A stretch of DNA of 64,000 nt from Molanna angustata (Eukaryota > Arthropoda > Insecta > Trichoptera > Molannidae), in NCBI GenBank assembly GCA_963576475.1, contig OY754982.1, positions 2,685,909-2,749,908 on the forward strand. The letters are read 5' to 3'. Made by a program: the position numbers and the translations under genes. Below, in pieces: positions 1 to 11,179 of this stretch (position 1 is the stretch's first letter; every line of letters begins with the position of its first letter). The notes beneath the pieces are model-generated. The model saw nothing but the letters and a program-made list of their open reading frames with translations. It searched no databases and was not told the DNA's origin.

Positions 1-130
1 ACAGAATGTATGAAAAAAGACTCCCACGTATCGCTATCCACCCAGCTGGAAGAAGACCAGTCCACATCGCAGGAGACAGAATAGTTGTAGAAACAGATCT
101 TCGGATCTATGAAAAGGATGAAGAAGAATA
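1..130 (+). mobile_element. RTE-like LINE 3'-terminal fragment, left edge cut by window
   Basis: In frame 3 the first 129 bases read as a charged peptide ending in DEEE and a stop, followed by GAA-rich bases. The 3' end (AAACAGATCT, then a GAAGAAGAA tail) matches the end of the better copy at 33385-33900. It is only the last ~40 codons of a LINE C-terminus. Assignment rests on that similarity within the window. Confidence 0.5.
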
Positions 131-903
131 AGAACTTCATAAATAAATTAAAATTAAAAACAAATACTATAAAATAAAAAATGAAGAAAAAAGAAGAAGT
201 TATTTGACCTTTCGAAGTCTTTCTTTATATTCGTATATTGATTGAACAGTAAAAAATAGCAATAAAGCCAAACCGAGTCTATGTAATCTCTAATTAGGTA
301 AGTTAATAATATAAAAAATATATACATATGTATTTGATGTGGAACTATGAAGTTTGTAAATTAATGTAGTATTAGCGTGCTTCCGAAATATATATAACAC
401 CTCACATTCCTACATACTAAGAACTTTAATGCCTGTTGTTCATGTCATCAAAAATGTCCTGATAAGCATATCAACGATTTACGGTAGGAATATAATCCTT
501 GACCATGAGAAACGACCACGATTTTTTTCCCTTCATTCCTTCCAGCACGTTGTCCTCCCCGAGCGTCAGAAAACTTTATAGTTACGGCTATCAAATTGGC
601 AGAGATCCTTCATAAAATTTACATTTTTGACGTTTTGGAGAGAGTATGCTCTCGGTGAATAATAATATAACAGACGAAAATCTTGTTTTGGAGAGCCGGG
701 GATGGCCGTTCCGGGAGGGAAAATATGATATTTTGCCTTGTTGCTACACAGTTTTTTCAAAATTATACGCGTCACATCGTAATGTTTTTATATCTCTTAA
801 TATTAATATCAATTTGTTTGTTTTTTGTTGCCTTGTTTTGCTCACTGTGAAAGTTTTTTGATTGCAATTAAGATCCGATTCCAATAAAAAAAAAAATTGT
901 TTG
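131..903. other. AT-rich stretch with no recognised feature
   Basis: No coding frame or recognised repeat end was seen. Short open frames at 566-861 overlap on opposite strands and have no recognisable motif. Confidence 0.5.
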
Positions 904-914
904 TTTTTGAGTTT

Positions 915-1643
915 CTTCTTCTTCTTCAGCTTGGACTATGTCCTGTAGTTCTCGGCACCTGCTCCTGGGAGGAGGACGTCCAGCTGTCCCCTCCATCGTT
1001 TGGGAGGTCTTCCTAAAGGTCTGCTACCTGTATGATGTTCATCAGCTGATATCCTCACTACTCGGTCTGAGCTTTCTCTCCCCACGTGATCTCTCCAGAA
1101 ACGTCTTCTTGTTCTACCCCATCGCACCACGTCTTCAACATCACAAATTTTCCTTATTTCGGAGCTCCTCTTTTGATCTCGGAGGGTTACTCCTGCGATG
1201 GGCCGTAGAGTCTTCATCTCCGTAGTTCTAAGGAGACTTTTTGTGCGGGTTTTGTCAGCTCTTGTCTTTATGGCGTATGTCATGATTGGTCTTATGCAAG
1301 TCTTGTATATCCTGACTTAACTCACCCTCAGCATATCCCTATTTCTCCACACAGCACTTCTCAGGCATCTAGACACTACAGCAGCCTTGGTTGCTTGTTC
1401 ATGTACTTCGTTATAAAGATCATTGCTGCTGGATATTTCTATGCCCAAGTACTTAAATCTCATCACTTGTTCTATAGTTTTATTGTCTATTGCAAGTTTG
1501 CAACGTACGGGATATCTTGAGGTTACCATGCTTTTTGTTTTTTCTATTGAGATTTGCATATTCAGTCTTTGGGAAGATAAGTGGAATTTATACAGTAGTC
1601 TCTGAAGATCATCCTCGGAATTTGCATATTAAGACAGCAAGAA
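915..1643 (-). mobile_element. 5'-truncated RTE-like LINE (subfamily A) with 11-bp target-site duplication
   Basis: Read on the minus strand, the sequence begins just after the reverse-transcriptase FADD box (EDDLQRLLYKF), continues through the thumb (RFKYLGIEISSS) and ends in the C-terminal arm (RRRFWRDHVGR, then GRPPKRW). One frameshift near 1318 separates the two halves. The 3' end is a GAAGAAGAA run. The 11-bp sequence TTTTTGAGTTT occurs exactly at both borders (904-914 and 1644-1654), the signature of target-primed insertion. The endonuclease and the catalytic RT core are absent, so the copy is dead on arrival. The RTE-like label comes from the C-terminal arm and simple-repeat tail. Confidence 0.8.
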
Positions 1644-1824
1644 TTTTTGAGTTTATGTAAAACAATTTGCATAAAGACGGATTTATTGCCACAAGGCTAT
1701 CTCTTCCGACCTACACACTTTCTCATAGCGTGATGACTAGTAAGAGAATTGTAGATTATGTGTACGTATATTATTACTGGGTTCTCATTTTACTGGAACT
1801 CTTCAATTCCTCCTTAACTTTATT

Positions 1825-1935
1825 TTTTGATTTATTTATTTAATATTGCTTCTCGGGTAACTAACAGGTACCTACTATGTCAAATATTAATTTAAGACGC
1901 ACCTAATAACAAGTTGCCACATTCTGGAGACTTAC
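1825..1935 (-). mobile_element. LINE 3'-end fragment (family delta)
   Basis: On the minus strand this is a short 3' UTR containing AACTTGTTATTAGGTGCGT and ending in an AATAAATAAAT tail. Related copies lie at 52900-52990 and, partly, 47345-47390. No coding sequence is left. Confidence 0.5.
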
Positions 1936-1974
1936 GATATTAATCGTCTCACAGATCCAGAATGAAAACACAAC

Positions 1975-2338
1975 TATAAACTGTGTCTCCACCATTTATT
2001 CTATACATAACATAAACAAATATATTTTACAATAGCGGGCTTAAAGCCATTAGGAAATCTCTTCCAACAAACCAAATTACAAAGAATTACTAAATTGTGT
2101 ATGTACAACAACAAAAAATATATATAACACTAAGATACAATTAAAACAAAAAAATGATATTAATTCACAGACAAAAGAATAAAGACAAGGAGAGGAAATC
2201 GAGATCAGGTGTTTAGGGATAAATATTCCGTCTTTAGTTTTTATCTTGAAAATACTAAGTGAGTTAGACGACGCAATATCCGGACTAAGGCTATTCCATA
2301 ATCTTGCTGATTGTACTTCGAACGAAGAGCTGAGAAAT
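1975..2338 (-). mobile_element. LINE 3' end with C-terminal codons and motif-alpha 3' UTR
   Basis: Minus-strand translation gives a LINE C-terminus (VQSARLWNSLSPDIASSNSL) followed by a 3' UTR carrying the motif GGAAGAGATTTCCTAATGGC and TAAGCCCGC. The plus-strand piece at 62160-62540 has the same coding end (ARLWNILSPDIESSNSLSIF) and the same UTR motif, so the two are the same family. The copy has a small frameshift near the stop and is 5'-truncated by the tail of another LINE at 2340. Confidence 0.7.
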
Positions 2339-2339
2339 T

Positions 2340-2450
2340 CTGTATTATTTTATTTTATTTTATTTTATTTTATTTTTTATTCAAATTGAAGCTAACAATG
2401 TATGAAGTAAAAATAAATACAGAATATATAATAACTTGCCTTAATACCCA
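2340..2450 (-). mobile_element. 3' tail of the LINE family encoded at 15374-18184
   Basis: The minus strand ends TACATTGTTAGCTTCAATTTG and then a (TAAAA)n tail. The intact LINE ends with the same bases at 18421-18495. Only about 100 bp are present, abutting the coding end of the alpha-family LINE at 2338, so it probably inserted there. Confidence 0.6.
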
Positions 2451-2559
2451 CTCCATACATTATGGATAGGTATGGATAGTATCAATGGCTGCCAGATATA
2501 ATTGTACCAATTTTATATGATTTTGTGTATCTTCAGTGCTTTATGAAAATGGACTATTA

Positions 2560-2945
2560 CCGCGATATTTGAAAAAAAAAATGATCTTTATAATTTTGAA
2601 GTTCACACCTACCAAGTCGACGGGACTAACCTGGCGGGTACACAGAATTATATATATTACAAATTTTTTCAATTGTATAATGATCTGCCAGAATGTGTGA
2701 AGGAAGCATCTGGTCTTGCAGCTTTACGTCGCCTAGGTGTTGAATACATAAAGGAAAAGTTCTTTTAAGATATTGTGTGCTTCCTTTGTTTTTTGTGTAA
2801 ATTAGAATGTTTTATTGTTTTTTGTTGTTTTTATATAATTCATTCTGGGTAAATTTGTTTTTTTTCATCTTATAAATATTATTTTTGTTTACATTAAGTG
2901 TAAGAAAATGAATTTACTTTTTACATCTAAATAAAATAAGCATAT
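2560..2945 (+). mobile_element. LINE C-terminus and 3' UTR, degraded
   Basis: Plus-strand codons ending at 2768 read FFQLYNDLPECVKEASGLAA, then a run ending YIKEKFF and stop. This is the hydrophobic 'LYNDLPE' block typical of the end of jockey/CR1-type LINE proteins. About 170 bp of AT-rich 3' UTR follow. The catalytic domains are absent. Confidence 0.55.
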
Positions 2946-3354
2946 ATACAATTAGAAGAGATTGAACTAAGGCAACTAACTCCACCTTTGTACATTTTTT
3001 GTACACATTTTTTAAAGACTTTAGACTAAAGTTGATAATGGTGAGTGTCAAAGGTTCATGAAGTTTCTTTGAAAGGCGATGTTGACATTAGAGCTCTTGC
3101 TAATAAATGCACGCGTCTCGTGTCTGTAGATGAGATATAAATGGAATGAAAAAGCAGTCTGGTGTGGGAGATGATGAAGAGAGATAGGAATTACTAAAAG
3201 AAAGTGAGTTTGAAAGAGAACAAAATTCACTAGGTATTGCGACAGAGTGGAATGAAGTATTATTGTTCTTACTTAGTAGATATAACCCATCAAAAATGAC
3301 GGAATTCAATGTCATAGATGACCTTCTGCATGCAACGTTTAATTGGAAGATTAT

Positions 3355-3605
3355 CTTCTTTTTATTGTGCCATTCCTAATGGAGGTTGGCAACCATCAAA
3401 CCAAATTTTAAATTTGACAACCACCATTTTCTTTTACGCCCCATACCCCGACTTCCCTCTATCTTTCCTTCCACTATGAGCTGTAGAAGGGCATATTTAT
3501 CACCACGGAATATGTGGCCAAAATATACGGCTGTGATTCTTTTAACAGTAGTCAGCAACTTTGTTATTTCCCACCTTAGGTATTCTATGAGCCTCTGATA
3601 TTTGA
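3355..3605 (-). mobile_element. RTE-like LINE fragment (subfamily C)
   Basis: Minus-strand translation gives TAVYFGHIFRGDKYALLQLI, then VEGKIEG, a basic stretch, and MVANLH at the end. These are C-terminal landmarks of RTE-type LINE proteins. A second copy with the same MVANLH ending is at 39056-39240. It is directly abutted on the right by a subfamily A piece. Confidence 0.65.
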
Positions 3606-3822
3606 CCTTCTTCTTCTTCAGCTAGGACTATGTCCTGTAGTTCTCGGCACCTGTTCCTGGGAGGAGGACGTCCAGCTGTCCCTCCATCGTTTGGGTGGTC
3701 TTCCTGGAGGTCTGCTACCTGTAGGATGTTCATCAGCTGATATCCTTACTACTCGGTCTGAGCTTGCTCTCCCCACGTGGTCTCTCCAGAAACGTCTTCT
3801 TGTTCTACTCATCGTCATCGTC
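3606..3822 (-). mobile_element. RTE-like LINE 3' fragment (subfamily A)
   Basis: Minus-strand RTRRRFWRDHVGRASSDRVV and GRPPKRWRDSW match the 915-1643 copy. It ends in a TTCTTCTTCTTC run on the plus strand, the reverse of a GAA tail. Only the C-terminal ~65 codons remain. Confidence 0.7.
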
Positions 3823-4016
3823 TTGTTGTATTCATATTGTGTATATTTATATAATGAATTCCATATAATAGATCCGAATTCTAAAATACTTCGTACACAA
3901 GAGATTTATAATACTGTAAGGACATCATCGTCTCTAAAATGGTTTTGATACGCGAATTCTGAAGTCTAACATTTTACATGCTTTCGCAGTGATATTATTT
4001 GTAATAAGACTATTTT

Positions 4017-4405
4017 TCTGTAATATAACGATGTATGACAGGGTCAGAAATGAGGACATAAGGAAAGAATGTAGGATAAAGAAAGATGTTATTAATAGAA
4101 TGATAGTGAACACATTGAGATGGTTTGGTCACATGGGGAGAATGAATGAAGACGAAGAAAATATACACTGCGGACAGGAATGAAATCAGAAGTCGGGGCC
4201 GCCCAAGGAAGGGATGGCACGTCTATGTGAACGGTATTTTGAAAGACGGAAATGTTAGAAGCGTGAACAACAGACAAACATGTATATGTACGAATGTTGA
4301 CGAGGCGATGAATGTATGTCAAGATAGAAGTAAGTGGCGTTCGGTTCTCTCTGCCTACCCCGTGAGGGACATGGCGTGATTGTATGTATGTATGTATGTA
4401 TGTAC
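4017..4405 (+). pseudogene. RTE-like LINE 3' fragment (subfamily B), frameshifted
   Basis: Reads TMYDRVRNEDIRKECRIKKD and VNTLRWFGHMGRMNE, then shifts frame near 4150 because about 8 bases present in the 28018-28590 copy are missing. It resumes as KKIYTADRNEIRSRGRPRKG and ends SAYPVRDMA and stop. A (TGTA)n tail follows. Endonuclease and RT core are absent. The (TGTA)n tail distinguishes this subfamily from the GAA-tailed ones. Confidence 0.75.
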
Positions 4406-5090
4406 TAATTTTGATGTCAAGATTTATATTTTATTCTACCTTTTGTTACTCCATGTGCGCCTGATACGTTAGTAATTTATTTTAGCAGAGTTTCGCGTAC
4501 AAACATATAATACAGACATAGGAAACTATGTAAGTTGATAGTCACGGAGAGGCCAAAAATCAGAATTTCAAATGTGCAATGGAGACGAGTGACTTCTTGA
4601 AACTGTTTTTATGTCTTGCACTTTACAAAGTGGAGGAACAGGACTGTAGCACAGCATAATTAATCGAGTTACGTTCTAAACTCCGAAGACAGTTTGATTT
4701 TGTTGAAATTTGGAATCTGAATTGGAAATATTCAAAGAATATATTGTGAATTCACCTCGTGATATAATGTGCAAACAACACGAAGAGGCCAAGAAGAGGA
4801 GAGACTCCATTTTTTGATACGACACATTTGGGTGGTAAAATATTATAAGGCCATCATGGCTTTGTTGGCTAGACAATTACATACATATGCGACTGGTATA
4901 GGTAATGTTTGGAATTATTTTGTTTGTCGTGTGGATACAAATGACTTAGTAATGAACTTGTTATTTATTTTTTCTTTTAACATCTCCAGTAATAGCTTAA
5001 TATTTTACCTTACTAATTATAACTTCTAAAAAGAGCCTTTAAAAGGTTTATAACATAATTTGTTATTTGATATACCTTTGTTAATAATAT
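4406..5090. other. AT-rich intergenic stretch, nothing recognised
   Basis: No transposon end, tRNA-like promoter or convincing coding frame was seen. The open frames at 4676-5029 overlap on opposite strands and look random. Confidence 0.45.
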
Positions 5091-5100
5091 TATAAACTGT

Positions 5101-6900
5101 TTCTTCTATATTTATTTATTTATTCATTTTTTTGTCAACAATTATAAAGGTACATAAAAAAACATTACAGTCAATCATCTCACTAGGGTTGAACCTGTAT
5201 CGAGATGAGTGACTTTACAACAACGAGTGAAATTTGAACAATATTATAATTTTAGCATATTGAATAAAAAAAACAATAACAAAACACAAGTCAAAAAAAA
5301 GATACAATATTTTTAACAAATACTATGTTACAATGTTGTCTGCAGTTGGGCACAAGGAAGATATCTGTGACAATAATATCTATGCAACCAACACACAGAC
5401 AACTAACACAAAAGAACATGACATGTATAGGGTGACCATACACTTCAGAGCCCACCAAAAAAATAAATATTAAAATAAAAATGAATTGATGGGAGAGGTT
5501 TTAATTAAAATGTGCTGCTTGACATTGCACTTGAACAAAGCAAGTGTTTTCAATACTTTTATATTATTTGGAAGGAAGTTAAACAGTAATGGTGCATGAT
5601 AAAAATAATTTCTCTGTCCAAATGTTGATTTAACAATTATCGGCTGATAATTTAGAGAAGCTCCCAGTCTAGTGAAACGCACCTGCTGAGTTCTCTGTGC
5701 CAAATCAATGCAGCTGTAAAATTTACACAGTGCTTTCAATATGTAAAGCTCCCTAGCATTCATAACTTTACACTCATTATATAATAGTTCAGATGGATAT
5801 ACAAATGTTTTTCTATACATGACCTTCAAGATCAATTTTTGTGCTATATTTAGTGGTTCTAAATTTGTTCTGTAACAACCCTCCCAGCATACTATGCCAT
5901 ATGACAGCAAAGACTGAACAATAGAGAAATATACAGTTTTCAGTTTATCTTTATCCAAAATATATCGAAGATCTTTGAATATATATGTTAATCTTCTAAT
6001 TTTATTAGATATATGAATTATGTGATCATTCCATTTCAAAAATTTGTCAACTTTTACACCAAGATACCTGATACTGTCCACTATTTCTAAGGATTCACCA
6101 GTGCAAGTATGAGAACAAGTATGTATTATTACAGGTTTTTGAATTGAAGGTTGGCTTTTGGAAGAAATACTAAAAGTAATATATTTAGTTTTGCTTGAAT
6201 TTAAGGTCAAAATATTATGATCAAGCCATTTTTTTACAACATTTAATCCAAGATTACATTTTGAATATGTTGCCTCCCAAGAATTGCCAGTAAATATTAA
6301 CGCGGTATCATCCGCAAACGTAACAATAGTGCCAGAAATATTTAAGCTACAGAGATCATTTATGTATATTAAGAATAAAATTGGGCCAATAACACTGCCT
6401 TGTGGAACACCATATGAAATTTGAATATTCAAACTTTTATAGTCATTAATTTCCACTTGTTGAGTTCTACCACTAAGGTACGTTTTAAACCAATTCAAAG
6501 TCTTATCATTAATGCCAAGTGCTTTAAGTTTTTTGAGAAGGATACCATGAGAAACAGTATCGAATGCTTTCGATAAATCCAAAAACAAAGCTATAGCCTT
6601 GTCACCCGCATCTAGCGCATTTACTATCGTAGAAATCAACTTTAGAATAGCATCACTTGTCCCCATGTTCTCTCTAAAACCAAATTGGTTAGCTGAAAGA
6701 ATTTTATAAGATTCAACGTAGTATATTAACCTGACTTTAGCTAGTTTCTCAATTATTTTAGATAAGGTATTAAGTAGAGATATAGGCCTGTAATTATTTA
6801 TATTTAAACTGTCACCTCCCTTGAAAAGGGGAATCACTTTGGCACTTTTACAATGATCAGGGAAAATACCATATACATTAATAAAAAAAATAAAATAAAA
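5101..6900 (-). mobile_element. 5'-truncated jockey/CR1-like LINE with complete RT domain
   Basis: The minus-strand element comprises a reverse-transcriptase reading frame, a ~365-bp 3' UTR and an (AATA)n tail at 5101-5125. The 3' UTR holds a hairpin: TCATCTC and GAGATGA flank a loop at about 5185-5215. The nine bases TATAAACTG occur at 5091-5099 and 6901-6909 and may be the target-site duplication, although about ten bases separate the left copy from the tail. The endonuclease half is missing. Confidence 0.75.
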
Positions 6901-6924
6901 TATAAACTGATCAACAACGACCAA
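5470..6924 (-). CDS. LINE reverse transcriptase, N-terminally truncated (about 484 codons open)
   Basis: RNA-dependent DNA polymerase of a non-LTR retrotransposon; it would copy its own transcript at a nicked target site. Visible landmarks: the finger motif FKGGDSLNINNYRPISLLN near residue 34, motif A LFLDLSKAF with Asp116, motif B YGVPQGSVIGP at 171-181, motif C FADD with Asp205/206, the thumb (IRYLGVKVD), and a C-terminal region ending in FGQRNYFYHAPLLFNFLP. All three catalytic aspartates are present and no stop interrupts the frame. There is no natural start: the frame opens at a non-ATG codon at the truncation. No endonuclease or RNase H domain is present. An unbroken frame suggests a fairly young insertion. 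Confidence 0.85.
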   Translation of the reverse strand: MVVVDQFIFYFIFFINVYGIFPDHCKSAKVIPLFKGGDSLNINNYRPISLLNTLSKIIEKLAKVRLIYYVESYKILSANQFGFRENMGTSDAILKLISTIVNALDAGDKAIALFLDLSKAFDTVSHGILLKKLKALGINDKTLNWFKTYLSGRTQQVEINDYKSLNIQISYGVPQGSVIGPILFLIYINDLCSLNISGTIVTFADDTALIFTGNSWEATYSKCNLGLNVVKKWLDHNILTLNSSKTKYITFSISSKSQPSIQKPVIIHTCSHTCTGESLEIVDSIRYLGVKVDKFLKWNDHIIHISNKIRRLTYIFKDLRYILDKDKLKTVYFSIVQSLLSYGIVCWEGCYRTNLEPLNIAQKLILKVMYRKTFVYPSELLYNECKVMNARELYILKALCKFYSCIDLAQRTQQVRFTRLGASLNYQPIIVKSTFGQRNYFYHAPLLFNFLPNNIKVLKTLALFKCNVKQHILIKTSPINSFLF

Positions 6925-7249
6925 CTAGTTATAACCTGTTCCAGGTCTGTTGTTATTTTATATATTTTACTGTCAATTTGTACAACAGTAAAGCTTGAAT
7001 ACTGTACACAAACACAAAAAAACAAAACAATTTTAAACAACAATAAATATTTAATATGACCTCACACAAAACTACCAATTTTATAGTAATATAGGTTGGG
7101 TCTGGAAGCAATGGGTGAATAATAGCTATTCCTTTGTATAAATTAAAAAAAATCCTATTTTTGTCTATTGTATTAAAGATCATTAATTTGCTTTCCTGGT
7201 GAAACGCATTTGTTGGCTTCTACTATGCAGAGATATATGTTTTGGAAAT

Positions 7250-7620
7250 GCTTTAATGCGGTTTTCAAAAAAACAGCTGTCTTGGATCAAGGACAGAATA
7301 AATCCTAAACAAATCATCCGATGGGAGGGTTCTGTCTTGTTCACATGCGTACATTTAATTTTCGTTGATTAATCCTGACTATTGGACTACACAATTCCTC
7401 ACTGGACACAGCAATTCCAAAAGTTTTCATTTATCCGATTCGTCTTCATGTCAGCTTTGCGATAACCCTGATCTGACTTCTGAGCATATCAAATGGCAAT
7501 GCACTAGCTTCTTCGTGTTTACATTCCGCCGAGAATTCAACAACGATGTCCGAGGGACTTATAGGTTATGCGGAACTTGTAGCCACGAAGACAAACTTCA
7601 GGGATTTTAAGACTTCTTTC
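7250..7620 (+). pseudogene. Possible I/R1-type LINE C-terminal zinc-knuckle fragment
   Basis: From 7365 the frame reads QFLTGHSNSKSFHL, then CQLCDNPDLTSEHIKWQC and stops at 7610. The TGH...C..C...EH...C pattern is what is seen after the RNase H domain of I- and R1-type LINE proteins. A similar C.C-G...DHVFFCC pattern occurs at 18788-19090. The rest of the protein is missing and the borders are uncertain. Confidence 0.4.
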
Positions 7621-7939
7621 AAAAATACAGTTTACGCTTGTCTTCACTTTCAGTGAATGGTAAGCCTGTTGTTTCCCTATAATTATCTTTCATTGGCACT
7701 TTCAGTACAATGTCTGCGAAGTTTTAGAGTTCTCCAGACTCTTCTTTTTTATGTGTTATTTCAGAATTTTGTCAGGGGCCGTTATTGGTCCCAATAAACA
7801 GAATAGGCAGTGGTGGGGCAAGAACAGACATCTGACTCTTGAGCTAAAGGTTACGACTCGCGGGGAGAAACATTTCACGTGTTTCGTGTCACGAGACACA
7901 AACTGCAGTTCGTGTTTCTGGTCTTGATTTATGAATCCA

Positions 7940-8125
7940 ATAAAACAAGGATAATGTTGGTTTGGAGACCACTAATGACAACCAGAGATGTTTGGAGACC
8001 GCCAATAAGATGGAGAGAATACATCAACCACCATGGTGGAATCATTTGGATGCTGAGAGCACAAGATAGAGTGGCTTGGAAGGTGATGGAGGAGGCCTTA
8101 GTCCAGGAGGGGACGGTATAAGACT
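7940..8125 (+). mobile_element. RTE-like LINE C-terminal fragment (subfamily D)
   Basis: Codons up to 8121 read RPPIRWREYINHHGGIIWML, then RAQDRVAWKVMEEAL and stop. The same block (RW.DDI...NWM...AQDR..W...EEAY) ends the pieces at 36313, 48868 and 61640. No GAA tail is visible here. Confidence 0.55.
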
Positions 8126-8254
8126 GAAATGAATTCAATGATCTACCCGTTTGATCTACTGAGTATAAAAAAATATTTTTTTATTACCTCCTACTTAGAT
8201 TATATACATTATAATTCTATGACCTCCTATAACTGCTTTTAAATTACTTATTTA

Positions 8255-8600
8255 TTTATTCAATATCCATTATATTAACAATATTTGTTTGTAAAATTGT
8301 TGCATTACCCCATCAAAAGATTAAAACCTAGTGCTTGTTAAGGGAATCACTTGATATTAGATAATGCAACAAATATATAGTTAAACATTGGTGAAAAAAA
8401 GCTATGCACAAACAAAAAACAAATATGCATAAAAAAACAATAGATAACTGGCAATTCGAAACAATTTTGGACATATCAATACATACACCAGTTTAGATTG
8501 TGTAATGTTTTTTCAGTCTTTGATTGAACCTTTTAAAATCATTAATCAGTTTTATTTCATCTGGGAGGCAATTGAAATTCTTTATTCCCATATAAATATA
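8255..8600 (-). mobile_element. LINE 3' end (minus strand)
   Basis: The minus strand reads NCLPDEIKLINDFKRFNQRL and a stop near 8503, with one small shift upstream. A ~240-bp 3' UTR and AATAAATAAAT tail at 8255 follow. The 'LPDEIKLI..FKR' block is the usual LINE C-terminus. Confidence 0.55.
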
Positions 8601-8605
8601 TAAAC

Positions 8606-8965
8606 CCCGTTAACACATACAAGTTTTGCACAGCACTACTACACGTACAATGGGATGGTGTGGTTCAACCAACTTGAAACAGATTTGAGACTGGCAATTG
8701 AACATAATGATTTTAAAAGAAAAATAAAGAATAAATTAAACTTATTAAATTTGACTGATATGTAAATTATATTAACTTCTTTTTGTATAGATAATAATTA
8801 TGTATGTATAATATTTTGTGTATTCTGTATTAAATTGTCTCCTTTACACACGAGTGCTTGCACTCTAGTAAAGGGTAAATATGTTTTGTCTTACTGTGAA
8901 TCTTTTCTATATAGTTTGTTAGTTTTATATTTTGTATATGTCATTGTAAACTTAATAAAAAAATG
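8606..8965 (+). mobile_element. LINE 3' end (plus strand)
   Basis: The frame reads YNGMVWFNQLETDLRLAIEH, then NDFKRKIKNKLNL and stops at 8765. The wording 'G..WFN.L..D.R' resembles the LINE C-terminus at 23476-24055. About 200 bp of AT-rich 3' UTR end in TTAATAAAAAAATG. Confidence 0.55.
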
Positions 8966-9784
8966 TAATTGTTTTGCATTTGTCTAGTATTATATTAATG
9001 AATTTTAAAATTGCTTCGTAATCGTAGTGACATATGTTTTTCTAACTTTTGCAATACACTATCTTCAAAAATTTGTAAAATTAACGTTTTTTTATGTACT
9101 TACAAAAAAAAAACGGCTCTGTCTGTATGAATAAAATATCTGGCAGTTGAGAATTTAATCTCAAACGATATATATTTTTGTATTATGTATCAGCTGAACT
9201 AGGAGACAATGTAACATAATATTGCATTAGTATGGCCAAGTAAATATGTATAATATTTAAACAACTAATGGCTAATAAGACAAAGTTTAATAGTCTTACT
9301 TGAATCTCAAGTAGGTTCTATCGTTAAAGATTATGTAGTTTACCTAGCACTTGTTTAATTAGTAAACTTTAGCTCAAATTACTTATTATTTATTAGAATA
9401 ATAAGTAATTTTGCGTACCTATCTAGATTACTGATTATTTATGTACATATATTATACTGTTATGTCATGTTGAGTGTTTTTCTAATAAGTATTGTGTTGT
9501 ATTTATTTCATCAACCTTTTGTATCGTCTACACACGAAGAGATGAAATCTATTTCAAAATAAAATGGAAGACATTTTTTTTTATTTCAATTTAATTCAAC
9601 CGAACGTTTTCACCGAGAGGTTTTGATGGGGAATATTGTAAATAATTTATTGAAGTAGTGTTGGATAAGTCTTATCAAGTTTAGTTTTTTTAAGGATACG
9701 AACTCGCCACCACTCATTTAGACCTTGATTTGTAAAATGGATTTTCATTCTGTAAACTTAATGATTAAAACCTTTGTTGCGTAT
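8966..9784. other. Low-complexity AT-rich DNA, nothing recognised
   Basis: Only T-rich and TA-rich sequence with scattered short repeats was seen. Confidence 0.4.
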
Positions 9785-10060
9785 AGAGAGAAGGGAAAAT
9801 ATTGCACCTACCTTGGCAGCCTTCTTCCTTCGTCTTGTGTAGTGTCTTCACGGAGGGCACTACACCAACCTCTATGACACAACACTGATTTACACTTTAA
9901 AACTTCCTCTGAACACGGTTCAGGAATTCAAAATAGCGCACGGCGCGTAGTTTCGATGATTGATGCGAAAAGGTAGAAAATATGTATATTTTCTCTTGAG
10001 TCGACTATATAACTTTCTGTCACAGTGCAATGCGTTCACACACGACGAGAGAGTATTGAC
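9785..10060 (+). repeat. Dispersed repeat zeta, copy 1
   Basis: Shares TATAGAGAGAAGGGAA, ATATTGCACCTAC, TCTTCCTTCGT, CACGGCGCG and AATATGTATATTT in order with 59325-59590. I see no coding sequence, tRNA promoter boxes or clear terminal repeats, so its class is open. Confidence 0.6.
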
Positions 10061-10439
10061 GATTGTTTTTGTTCCTATGTAGGTAACAATATTTCAGGGA
10101 TCGGAAAAGGTTGGAAGTGTTGCCACATTTACTGAACAACCTTAAATTTCTTTTTTTTCAAACATTCAAAAATTAATGTTCAAAAATGAATTTATTTATA
10201 ATAAAAATTATTTTTTTTACTTAGAGGTTTGAAAACATAAATACATACAAGTAAATGGGATATTTTCATAGTTTAGTTTATGCACATTAATGATATAAAA
10301 TTGGGATTATTATCATATGGCAATCTCTTTCAACCGACTGAAACAAAAAAACACCAAGTTGCGCAACAGATTGAATGCAATTTTACGTCACATACGGTTC
10401 GTAGTTTATATTACACATATTTTTTTGAATAACCTTATG

Positions 10440-10978
10440 ATTATCGAGGGAGATCGCGATCCACTTCGCGACGCTATAGAGCCCATTGGCCCTGTTCGCC
10501 ACCGGACGCAGCCGCAACATCGGACAAACACAAAATATCCACCATCCATCGAGTTCAACCACTGCCCCCGAGAATCCAACCACACACGTCAGGGCCTCCG
10601 ATTGGTCTCGAAATCGGCCGATAAGAACACTCCGTTTCAAATCGGAGGGGCTTGTACCCCGACCTCGTCCTCGTGTTGGCGTCCGAAGGTTCCGCGGGCT
10701 AACACCGGGGGCATCCGACGCAATCATCACCTGTCAGATTTGACGTCTAGTTGTCAACACAGGATGTCTGACCCGACGTCTGCGCCGGCGGTGTGCCCGA
10801 ACCACACAACAACATTCGCCACAGTTTGACGAGTAACTGCCGAGCGAGACTAGAGGCGTCCGTCCTGCTCTTCTCTAAGAACAGATTTGACGAGGGCACA
10901 ACAGCGTCGGCCGCCCACCCCCGCCTTTACTGCCTAGGCCCTTAGAGCCGCAACCTAGGCCCATAACCGCAACCTTAT
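10440..10978. other. GC-rich block of unknown origin
   Basis: Base composition switches abruptly from AT-rich to GC-rich with many CG dinucleotides, and the block ends where the Helentron-like element begins. Near its right end CCTAGGCCC and CCGCAACC each occur twice (10932-10975). Open frames run through on both strands (for example 10317-10829), as expected in GC-rich DNA, but none shows a recognisable domain. It could be a retroelement 5' region or a CpG-rich promoter remnant. Confidence 0.4.
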
Positions 10979-11179
10979 CCAACTGTCGATTTGTTCAGGA
11001 GAACTTTGTTCTCTTAACATATCGACAATGTATCAAGCCAGAATACGCGAGAATTGTATGGAGAGGTCTACTTTTTTCACGGCTTTTCCAACTTTGAAGT
11101 CAAAAAACACCAACTTAGAGGCTTCGCAGCATATATGTTCCATACACGGATTTACTCAGAATTCGGAGTAGAACATTTC

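Noticed and set aside
10317..10829. 170-codon open frame
   Set aside because: It starts in AT-rich DNA and runs through the GC-rich block where several frames are open on both strands; no domain recognised.
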